NCBI GenBank assembly: GCA_015661095.1
Contig: JACVQI010000302.1
Location: 1-5,013, forward strand
Origin: Gammaproteobacteria bacterium
GTDB lineage: Bacteria > Pseudomonadota > Gammaproteobacteria > Eutrophobiales > Eutrophobiaceae
DNA length: 5,013 bases
Reading direction: 5' to 3'
The position numbers and the translations under genes are program-made. Positions within the stretch are counted from its first letter, which is position 1. Every line of letters starts with the position of its first letter. Positions 1 through 5,013 of this stretch are shown here, piece after piece. The notes beneath the pieces were generated by a model, which saw only the letters and a list, made by a program, of their open reading frames with translations, was not told the origin of the DNA and did not search any database.

Positions 1-1429
1 CGTCACCCAGCCATTCCTTGCCATAACCATACGATCCACGGTAGTTACTTTGCAGCACGGCATAGCCGCGGGCATTCAGGTACTGAACCAGGAAATTATA
101 ATCCCACACGTCGCGGCTGCTGGGTCCGCCATGGGGCAAAATCACCGCCGGCAGGCCAGTCTGTTCTCCGGATACCGGCAGGCTGAGGTAGGCTGGAATT
201 GCGGTACCATCCCGGGCAGGGTAGCTGATGATGGACATCCTGGATAATTCTTTGTCCTTCAACGATGAATATAACGGCCCGATCCTGGAAAGTTTGTTTT
301 CCTGCCGATCAAAGCGGTAGTAGGTGCCGGGGTTGGTATCGCTGGTAAGCGCCACCAGGTAGTAACGCTGGTTCCAGTCTTCATCGATGATCACGACATC
401 GTCATTCGGGAAACTTGCCTTGATTGTGTCGTAGATCCGCCGGACAACCTCGTCAAAGTAATCATAATGAATGGTATCCTCGGCATACACGACTCCGACC
501 ATCCGTTCGTATCTGCCCAGCCTGTGTAACGCGGCAATATCCACGCGGGGATGGGAATATATCAGCCGGGTGTCATGGTTTTCATAGGCCAGATTCATGC
601 CGAACAGGGCCATGCGGCCTTCATGCCGATCGAAATAGAGTAATTCATCCTTATTATCGCCGAACCCCAGAGGAGCAAAGACGTTATCCATATCACCAAT
701 CTCGACTTCGCGTATGACCTCATTGCTCATTTTGCCCGGTGATATGAGATGCCACATGGTTTTATTCATAGTGCCGCGCTGATAGAGTCGCGGGTTGCCT
801 TGGCCGTCCGCAATCCAGGCAAATACTCCATCCCTGACCCGCTCCTTGGCCGTGTAACTTCCGGTATACACATCCATAATGCTCACCCCGGTCCCCCGGT
901 CCTTCGGTATCTGTATCAGAACATGATTCGGGTCATCCCCCAGCCAGTCGAGGACATTGGTTTGAATCTGACTGAACCCGCCGAGCAACCGATCTTCGAG
1001 GAGGTTCTTGACTTTGCTGCCGTCAGCGTTCACTCCCACAAGGCGACTTAAGGTGGCATAACGCCGTGCATTGCCCCCTCGTAATGTTGCGTAATTACCC
1101 GCCTGTATGCTTGCCTGTATCACGTAGGCGCACAACAAACGTTCTTCATTCGCCCACCGGCACCACGCGATGTCATTAATGTCCTTATCACTGTTGATGA
1201 CACCGGTTAATTTTGGCCCCGCCAAATCCAGCACGGTGACAATGGTATAGCCATCCGGATGGGTTTTAAGAAATGACAGCTTACTGCCGTCTGGTGACAA
1301 CCGGACGCCGCGGATATCCGGATGGGAGCCGTACAGTTTTGCGGTGGGATTCGAACGGAGATCTCCGTCCGTTGCGTGGGCGGCGGTTATTAGTCCTACA
1401 GCAAGAATGCCAATCAGAAATCTTTGCAT
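1..1429 (-). CDS. S9 family serine peptidase (prolyl oligopeptidase / acylaminoacyl-peptidase type), exported; 3' end cut by window edge
   Basis: The frame is open from the ATG at 1429 to the left edge, giving 476 codons without a stop. It probably encodes a secreted or periplasmic serine peptidase that trims short peptides. Residues 1-19 form a signal peptide: Q2-R3, a hydrophobic core, and an AHA cleavage site before T20. Residues about 35-400 look like the family's N-terminal beta-propeller, with blade-like stretches such as RLSPDGSKLSFL (43-54) and INDIAWCRW. A linker ISYPARDGTAIPAYLSLP (about 401-418) leads into the alpha/beta-hydrolase domain. That domain shows the oxyanion-region HGGP at 433-436, then RGYAVLQSNYRGSYGYG. 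These are classic S9 signatures. Family members are usually about 650-700 residues, so roughly 200 residues are missing here, including the GxSxGG nucleophile, Asp and His; catalytic competence cannot be judged. The start is fixed by a good ribosome site and the signal peptide. It lies 421 bp downstream of rapA, so it probably has its own promoter. Confidence 0.9.
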   Translation of the reverse strand, partial: MQRFLIGILAVGLITAAHATDGDLRSNPTAKLYGSHPDIRGVRLSPDGSKLSFLKTHPDGYTIVTVLDLAGPKLTGVINSDKDINDIAWCRWANEERLLCAYVIQASIQAGNYATLRGGNARRYATLSRLVGVNADGSKVKNLLEDRLLGGFSQIQTNVLDWLGDDPNHVLIQIPKDRGTGVSIMDVYTGSYTAKERVRDGVFAWIADGQGNPRLYQRGTMNKTMWHLISPGKMSNEVIREVEIGDMDNVFAPLGFGDNKDELLYFDRHEGRMALFGMNLAYENHDTRLIYSHPRVDIAALHRLGRYERMVGVVYAEDTIHYDYFDEVVRRIYDTIKASFPNDDVVIIDEDWNQRYYLVALTSDTNPGTYYRFDRQENKLSRIGPLYSSLKDKELSRMSIISYPARDGTAIPAYLSLPVSGEQTGLPAVILPHGGPSSRDVWDYNFLVQYLNARGYAVLQSNYRGSYGYGKEWLGD

Positions 1430-1436
1430 GATGAAT

Positions 1437-1444
1437 CTCCCCTT
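1437..1444 (-). promoter_or_regulatory. Shine-Dalgarno site of the S9 peptidase
   Basis: Read on the minus strand this is AAGGGGAG, ending 7 bases before the ATG at 1429. It is the best ribosome-binding site in the window, and with the signal peptide it decides the start of the peptidase gene. Confidence 0.75.
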
Positions 1445-1467
1445 TTTTATTTTACGTAGAACTTAAA

Positions 1468-1496
1468 ATTAACCTCCTGGGTAACGGCTTCAGCAA
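1468..1496 (-). promoter_or_regulatory. Weak candidate sigma-70-type promoter for the S9 peptidase
   Basis: On the minus strand TTGCTG (1496-1491, 3 of 6 to TTGACA) is separated by 17 bases from GTTAAT (1473-1468, 4 of 6 to TATAAT). A transcript starting near 1461 would have a leader of about 30 bases that includes the ribosome site. Spacing and position are right but the hexamers are poor. An alternative -10, TACAAT at 1553-1548, matches better but has no convincing -35. Confidence 0.22.
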
Positions 1497-1578
1497 GTTA
1501 TCGGAGTTTTAATTTACCAGGTAATACGTTTACGAAATTTTAACATAATTGTACTCGTATGCTACGCCCGTGATTGAT

Positions 1579-1616
1579 TCGAACCACTGTAACCTGCCAG
1601 GCATCACTGGGTTCGA
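1579..1616. repeat. Imperfect inverted repeat (hairpin or operator candidate)
   Basis: TCGAACC (1579-1585) pairs perfectly with GGTTCGA (1610-1616). In the centre CCT/AGG around 1593-1601 can pair again, with several mismatches in between. The result is a bulged hairpin about 38 bases long. It has no following T-run on either strand, so a simple rho-independent terminator is unlikely. It sits about 150 bp before the peptidase start and could be a regulator site, an RNA structure, or a relic. The function is unknown. Confidence 0.4.
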
Positions 1617-1634
1617 TGCTCGTCTCTTGATGCC

Positions 1635-1644
1635 GGAAATTTCC
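1635..1644. repeat. Perfect palindrome GGAAATTTCC with a near copy at 1756-1765
   Basis: GGAAATTTCC at 1635-1644 equals its own reverse complement. GGAACTTTCC at 1756-1765 matches it at 9 of 10 positions, 121 bp away. Paired short palindromes in a gap before a gene can be binding sites for a dimeric regulator, but sequences this short also arise by chance in AT-rich DNA. Confidence 0.25.
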
Positions 1645-1821
1645 TGTTACAACCTGCTCAAATCGAAATCGTTCAAACCGATTAAACGGATGAAATAAAC
1701 CTGTGGATTTAAGCAGTTAGCAGCAGATATTGTTACAGGCGTCTAGCTTTCAACAGGAACTTTCCAGACCCCTTCGAGCCTGCCGATATCTGACACCAGT
1801 TAGATCTTTTTAAGATGTAAT

Positions 1822-1846
1822 TGTGATTCCTGCAAATCACAGGAAT
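1822..1846 (-). terminator. Overlapping hairpins just after the rapA stop; possible transcript 3' end
   Basis: Two perfect 7-bp stems share bases and exclude each other. In plus-strand terms these are TGTGATT (1822-1828) with AATCACA (1835-1841), loop of 6, and ATTCCTG (1826-1832) with CAGGAAT (1840-1846), loop of 7. The structure begins 4 bases after the rapA stop (1853-1851). On the minus strand it is not followed by a clear U-tract (AATTACATCTTAAAAAG follows), so it is a weak intrinsic terminator at best and may only stabilise a 3' end. Confidence 0.35.
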
Positions 1847-1850
1847 TCAA

Positions 1851-3479
1851 TCAATCCGGTTTGGTCACCACGATCACCCGCAACGCATCCAGGCGCAGCT
1901 TCGCCGAGCCGGCGGTCTCCACCAACAACTGTCGTTGTCGTCTACAATAGTCCAGTTCTTCAGCGCGGATATTTTTATTGACCCTGCTTAACGCCTCCAG
2001 TCGGGTAAGCTCGCTGCTGAGGCTCTGCTCGATCCGCGCTTTGGCCGCGCCGATGATAGCGGGCACCTGCTCTTCCGCCAGTTGCCCGGAGTCTTCCTTC
2101 ATCTGAATCACACGTCTGGCGATATCTGTCTCCACAACATCCGCGCCGGCGTTAACCGCGTCATGGTTGATCGCATCATGCCTGACGTTACCCCGTTCAT
2201 CGACCAGGATGCGGAATATGACTGGCGGGAAATATCCACTGACTTGCGTTCCCGCCAGCCTGGCGGGTTCCAGCACATACAGGCTCTCCAGTAATAAGGT
2301 CCCAGGCTGCAACGCCTTATGTTCCATGGTACAGACGACAGCATTACCAAACTCATTGCTCAGCACCAGATCGATGCCGGTGATCACCATGGGATGTTCC
2401 CAGGTCAGGAACTGCATGTCTTCGTTGGCCAGGGCGGTAGCGCGGTTGTAGGTGATGGTCATACCCTCATCATGCAGGCCGGGATAAGGAGCATGCATTT
2501 TTTCACTGGGACGGATGATGAAGCTGGATCGGCCATGCTCTTCGACGTGCACGCCAAAGCAATCGAACACATTATCCATGAATTGCTCGATGGTGCTGGC
2601 CGCGTCCTGCTGTTCGGCCGCTTGTTTCAAACCAGCCGCGACCTCCGGTCGGCAGGAGTTATATTCCAGTAGCCGGTCGCGACCCTCCTGCAAAACCCGG
2701 TTGACTTCGTGGCACAGCTTCCGGGTGCGCTGTATGAATTCCGGTATGTCATGTTGTGCAAGCGTAGCCTCCCGCAAGGCATCCAGTAACGGCGCCTGCA
2801 ATTGATAAAACACTGTATAACCGGCCGGACAGGGGTGCGTGAAGGCGTTCAATCCTTCCTGATACCAGTGATACATGACCGACTGGGCGCTGTTTTCCAG
2901 ATAAGAGACATGGATGTGTATGGTTTCCTTCTGGCCGATGCGATCCAGCCGCCCGATCCGTTGTTCCAGCAGATCCGGATTCAGCGGCAGATCAAACAAC
3001 ACCAGGTGGTGCGCGAACTGGAAGTTCCTGCCCTCGCTGCCGATCTCCGAACAGATCAATACCTGGCAGCCCTGTTCCACGTCGGCGAAATAGGCCGCTG
3101 CCCGATCCCGTTCCAGCAAACTCATACCCTCATGAAAAACCGCGGTATGGATACCACTCCGGACCTTTAACGCTTCGGCGATATCCAGCACCGTCTGGCG
3201 CATGGCAGTGATCACCAGAACCTTGGCGGGTTTGAGCTGTTTCAGCAGATCGGTCAGCCACGCCATTCTCGGATCGATCCGGGTCCAGTGCGGTGCTGCG
3301 CTGTCCTTGCCCTTCCTGTAAAGTGCATCCGGACTGAGCAATAATTGCTGCTGATCCAAATTTTGATCTTTATAGTCGGTCAGCATCGCGGCATAGGCTT
3401 CCGGTAATGGCAGTGGATAAACCGAGACCGCGCGTTCGGGGAATCCCTTGATGGCGGCGCGAGTATTGCTGAACAGCAC
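1851..3479 (-). CDS. rapA: RapA C-terminal fragment (helicase lobe 2 and C-terminal domains), 542 codons
   Basis: This is the downstream part of the broken rapA. RapA-like sequence already begins a few codons before the GTG at 3479 (SGRVLFSNTR). That GTG is simply the valine of the family's RVLFRNTR motif, so it is unlikely to be a natural start, and no ribosome site precedes it. From the GTG, lobe 2 carries KVLVITAM (86-93, motif IV), VFHEGMS (114-120), motif V SEIGSEGRNFQ (144-154) and motif VI QRIGRLDRIGQ (173-183) with its arginine-finger region. Residues about 200-542 are the RapA C-terminal and spacer domains (for example ITYNRATALANEDMQFLTWEHP at 342-363, which E. coli shares closely), ending LRLDALRVIVVTKPD. 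Without lobe 1 it has no Walker A lysine and cannot act as an ATPase alone. It overlaps the upstream fragment by 100 bases in a different frame. Confidence 0.75.
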   Translation of the reverse strand: MLFSNTRAAIKGFPERAVSVYPLPLPEAYAAMLTDYKDQNLDQQQLLLSPDALYRKGKDSAAPHWTRIDPRMAWLTDLLKQLKPAKVLVITAMRQTVLDIAEALKVRSGIHTAVFHEGMSLLERDRAAAYFADVEQGCQVLICSEIGSEGRNFQFAHHLVLFDLPLNPDLLEQRIGRLDRIGQKETIHIHVSYLENSAQSVMYHWYQEGLNAFTHPCPAGYTVFYQLQAPLLDALREATLAQHDIPEFIQRTRKLCHEVNRVLQEGRDRLLEYNSCRPEVAAGLKQAAEQQDAASTIEQFMDNVFDCFGVHVEEHGRSSFIIRPSEKMHAPYPGLHDEGMTITYNRATALANEDMQFLTWEHPMVITGIDLVLSNEFGNAVVCTMEHKALQPGTLLLESLYVLEPARLAGTQVSGYFPPVIFRILVDERGNVRHDAINHDAVNAGADVVETDIARRVIQMKEDSGQLAEEQVPAIIGAAKARIEQSLSSELTRLEALSRVNKNIRAEELDYCRRQRQLLVETAGSAKLRLDALRVIVVTKPD

Positions 3480-4705
3480 CCGGCCACTTGCCGCCGGTAT
3501 TGTTGCTTCTGCTCCGCATCGGTATGCGGGTCGATGATGCGTGACAGTAATTGTTGCCCGGCACCGTCGTGGATAAACACCGACAGGTCGGTAATGACCT
3601 GATCCGTCAGGAGCGCGGCATCCAGCAAGGCGCCGATTACTCTGGCGACGGCTCCATAAGCTTCCTCTTCCCGAATGAATGCCTCGTAATCAGCGAATCG
3701 GTCCGGGTCCAGCAGCCGCAACCGGGCGAAATGCCCGGCCTTGCCCAATTGCTCCGGGGTCGCGGTCAAAAGCAAGACACCACGGGTATACAGGGCCAGT
3801 TGCTCGATGATCCGGTACTCCGGGCTGGTATCCTGCGGCGTCCAGTGCAGATGATGTGCTTCATCGACCACCAGCAGATCCCAGTCGCCGGCGATAACCT
3901 GATCGACCCGGTGTGGTTGCCCGGCGAGAAATGACAGCGAGCACAGCACCAGTTGCTCTGACAGGAAGGGGTTCTCGCCAGGCTCACTCCCGGTAACCGC
4001 CTCGCACCGCTCCTCATCGAAAATACTGAAATACAGATTGAACCGGCGCAGCATTTCCACCAGCCATTGATACACGAGATTTTCCGGCACGACGATGAGG
4101 ACGCGCCGGGCACGCTCGCTCAGTAACTGCTGATGCAGGATTAGACCGGCCTCAATGGTTTTGCCCAGGCCTACTTCATCGGCCAGCAACACCCTTGGTG
4201 CGTAGCGCCGGCCGACCTCCCGGGCGATGTATAACTGGTGTGGAATAAGACTGGTGCGGGTGCCGGTCATGCCATACAGATCGCTGGACAGGTGCCGGTG
4301 GTGTTCATACAGCGCCAGATACCTGAGCCGGAACCATTTATCCGGATCGTTGCGGCCACTGAATAAGCGGTCCGCGGGCCGATGCAAGGCAATCACATCA
4401 GCCAGATCGGTTTCCACCAGTGTCATCTGCCGACCTTGTTCGTCCACGCCGGTATAAACAAGCACACCCTGATCTTCGCTGACACTATCAACACTCAGAC
4501 TCCATCCCACCCGGCTGGGTACGACGTCGCCGGCGGCAAATATCACCCGCGCCAATGGTGCGGATTGTTTGGCAAAGACGCGCGTTTCCCCCGTCGCGTT
4601 AAACGCCACCGTAACCGTGCGCAGATCGACGGCCTTGACGGTGCCCAGGCCCAGGGCCGGGTCGGCATCACAGAGCCAGCGCTGGCCAACAATAAAATCC
4701 GGCAT
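3380..4705 (-). CDS. rapA: RapA N-terminal fragment (Tudor-like domain plus helicase lobe 1), 441 codons
   Basis: Residues 1-110 are the RapA N-terminal domain, two Tudor/SH3-like folds that regulate the ATPase in E. coli (GQRW at 7-10, LGLGTVKAVD at 18-27). Lobe 1 of the Snf2 motor follows. It has the Q-motif region TSLIPHQL (151-158), motif I DEVGLGKT at 176-183 with catalytic K182, RVLIVVPENL (motif Ia, 201-210), motif II DEAHH at 281-285, and motif III LLLTATP at 311-317. FARLRLLDPDRF (326-337) is also typical of the family. From V407 on, 35 residues are out of frame, ending VAGCC...RC, and are not RapA. The ATG at 4705 is chosen because MPDFIVGQRW matches the family start. No good Shine-Dalgarno site is visible before it (AGCAGATTTAATC precedes the ATG), so expression may be low. 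ATP binding could survive, but hydrolysis needs the missing lobe 2. Confidence 0.8.
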   Translation of the reverse strand: MPDFIVGQRWLCDADPALGLGTVKAVDLRTVTVAFNATGETRVFAKQSAPLARVIFAAGDVVPSRVGWSLSVDSVSEDQGVLVYTGVDEQGRQMTLVETDLADVIALHRPADRLFSGRNDPDKWFRLRYLALYEHHRHLSSDLYGMTGTRTSLIPHQLYIAREVGRRYAPRVLLADEVGLGKTIEAGLILHQQLLSERARRVLIVVPENLVYQWLVEMLRRFNLYFSIFDEERCEAVTGSEPGENPFLSEQLVLCSLSFLAGQPHRVDQVIAGDWDLLVVDEAHHLHWTPQDTSPEYRIIEQLALYTRGVLLLTATPEQLGKAGHFARLRLLDPDRFADYEAFIREEEAYGAVARVIGALLDAALLTDQVITDLSVFIHDGAGQQLLSRIIDPHTDAEQKQQYRRQVAGCCSAILAPPSRDSPNARSRFIHCHYRKPMPRC

Positions 4706-4763
4706 GATTAAATCTGCTATAAGTAATTCAGAACGGGGGTAATTCGGGAATACAGTTTTACTT

Positions 4764-4776
4764 CCGATATTATCGG
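4764..4776. promoter_or_regulatory. Perfect palindrome CCGATA-T-TATCGG upstream of rapA
   Basis: CCGATA (4764-4769) and TATCGG (4771-4776) are exact inverted repeats around one central base. The palindrome lies 59 bp before the rapA start, in the 109-bp gap. It abuts a second inverted pair, GGTGA (4776-4780) and TCACC (4792-4796). Either could be an operator for rapA or part of the 3' structure of the upstream gene. No clear -35/-10 pair was found nearby, and no regulator is recognised for this site. Confidence 0.35.
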
Positions 4777-4814
4777 GTGATTAACTATATTTCACCAGAG
4801 ATAAATCAAGCAGT

Positions 4815-5013
4815 TCAGTGCTGCTGTTTTTCATTCCATATATGCCACAGGCTGCGGACATTTGATCGCGGCTGGGCCAGCATCAGGGTAATCAGGATTT
4901 CTTCCAGACCGGCCAGCACGCACAATACCGCGGCGACCCGGAACGGCAGCGGTGTGAATTGCAGAAATAACAGCAACGATGAGATGGTCGTGCAAATCGC
5001 GGCGATCTTGACC
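4815..5013 (-). CDS. Probable CDP-alcohol phosphatidyltransferase family membrane protein, C-terminal 65 residues
   Basis: The frame enters from the right edge (first whole codon at 5012) and ends with TGA at 4817-4815. The fragment starts VKIAAICTTISSLLLF. It contains two hydrophobic segments, residues about 3-20 and 26-44, then a polar tail ending SLWHIWNEKQQH. The lysine before the first helix and the phrase LEEILITLML-x-x-PRSNVRSLWH resemble the last two helices and tail of bacterial CDP-alcohol phosphatidyltransferases, inner-membrane enzymes that transfer a phosphatidyl group from CDP-diacylglycerol to an alcohol. The diagnostic DG-x2-AR-x8-G-x3-D-x3-D motif would lie outside the window, so the family call rests on resemblance of the C-terminus only and the substrate cannot be guessed. 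It is co-oriented with rapA, 109 bp upstream. Confidence 0.55.
   Translation of the reverse strand, partial: VKIAAICTTISSLLLFLQFTPLPFRVAAVLCVLAGLEEILITLMLAQPRSNVRSLWHIWNEKQQH

Larger units (their letters stand above)
1430..1850. other. 421-bp non-coding gap between rapA and the S9 peptidase
   Basis: No convincing gene lies here on either strand. The stretch is clearly more AT-rich than its flanks, especially about 1441-1560. The part nearest the peptidase holds its ribosome site and presumably its promoter. The middle carries an imperfect inverted repeat (1579-1616) and a 10-base palindrome (1635-1644). The end nearest rapA carries overlapping hairpins (1822-1846). TGTTACA occurs directly at 1645 and 1731, and its core GTTACA occurs inverted near 1588-1593. 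I could not recognise any known RNA family. Confidence 0.7.
1851..4705 (-). pseudogene. rapA: rapA (hepA), RNA polymerase-associated Swi2/Snf2 ATPase, split by a frameshift near 3490
   Basis: RapA binds RNA polymerase and uses ATP to free stalled enzyme from DNA or RNA for reuse. The two halves together align, from memory, with nearly all of E. coli RapA (968 residues), starting at its MP-x-F-x-x-GQRW N-terminus and ending at the LRLDALRVIVVT C-terminus. The span is 2855 bases, which leaves a remainder of 2 on division by 3, so the halves are in different frames. The upstream frame is RapA-like up to about Q406 (3488). The downstream frame is RapA-like from about 3488-3480 (SGRVLFSNTR). The residues expected between them in relatives (LLDRHGT) appear in no frame, so a deletion of 19 or 22 bases is the best explanation. 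No stop codon or other lesion is seen elsewhere, so the break is recent or is an assembly error. Motor motifs I-III and IV-VI end up on different products. Confidence 0.85.

Noticed and set aside
50..1051. Plus-strand open frames of 65-100 codons (50-247, 424-717, 749-1051)
   Set aside because: They lie antisense to the continuous S9 peptidase frame and show no recognisable domains. They are shadows of a real coding region.
1473..1478. Perfect AGGAGG on the minus strand
   Set aside because: No ATG, GTG or TTG start follows at a usable distance that opens a frame, and the real peptidase site is AAGGGGAG at 1444-1437.
1514..1546. Minus-strand 10-codon frame MLKFRKRITW
   Set aside because: It has no ribosome site, is very short, and has no link to an attenuator structure. 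It is expected by chance in AT-rich DNA.
1571..1620. tRNA T-arm-like words (GGTTCGAATC on minus, GGGTTCGAT on plus)
   Set aside because: The flanking five bases do not pair as a T-stem, and no acceptor, D or anticodon arms are present. The words belong to the TCGAACC/GGTTCGA inverted repeat.
2082..4711. Plus- and minus-strand open frames of 64-127 codons inside rapA
   Set aside because: They overlap well-conserved RapA coding sequence in other frames and encode arginine- or serine-rich nonsense typical of shadows.
4809..4831. Plus-strand AGCAG/CTGCT hairpin followed by a run of five T
   Set aside because: No plus-strand gene precedes it, the stem is only 5 bp, and it lies over the stop codon and last codons of the minus-strand membrane-protein gene.
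1..5013. A novel defence, toxin-antitoxin, phage or mobile system
   Set aside because: All coding sequence is explained by three housekeeping-type genes. No transposase, integrase, terminal repeats, CRISPR-like spacing or small paired genes are seen.

Overview
The window looks like ordinary chromosomal DNA from a gammaproteobacterium. This rests mainly on a RapA (HepA) protein that aligns, from memory, almost end to end with the Escherichia coli protein. The genus cannot be named from the sequence. Coding density is high, and all three recognisable genes lie on the minus strand. I see no mobile element, CRISPR array, RNA gene or defence cassette, and no evidence for an undescribed system.

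Layout, in the direction of transcription (right to left). (1) 5013-4815 holds the last 65 residues of a membrane protein that resembles the C-terminus of CDP-alcohol phosphatidyltransferases. (2) 4814-4706 is a 109-bp AT-rich gap with a perfect CCGATA-T-TATCGG palindrome. (3) 4705-1851 is rapA, the Swi2/Snf2-type ATPase that recycles RNA polymerase. It is split by a frameshift near 3490, and the residues normally found there (LLDRHGT or similar) cannot be found in any frame. This suggests a small deletion of 3n+1 bases, about 19 or 22, rather than a simple one-base slip. The N-terminal half keeps helicase motifs I-III and the C-terminal half keeps motifs IV-VI, so no single product contains a whole motor. 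(4) 1850-1430 is a 421-bp AT-rich non-coding gap with several inverted repeats. (5) 1429-1 is an exported S9 (prolyl-oligopeptidase family) serine peptidase that runs off the left edge before its catalytic serine.

The genes do not form an obvious pathway. The 109-bp and 421-bp gaps suggest separate transcription units that share an orientation: lipid metabolism, transcription recycling and periplasmic peptide hydrolysis. The item most worth checking is the broken rapA: true pseudogene or assembly error.
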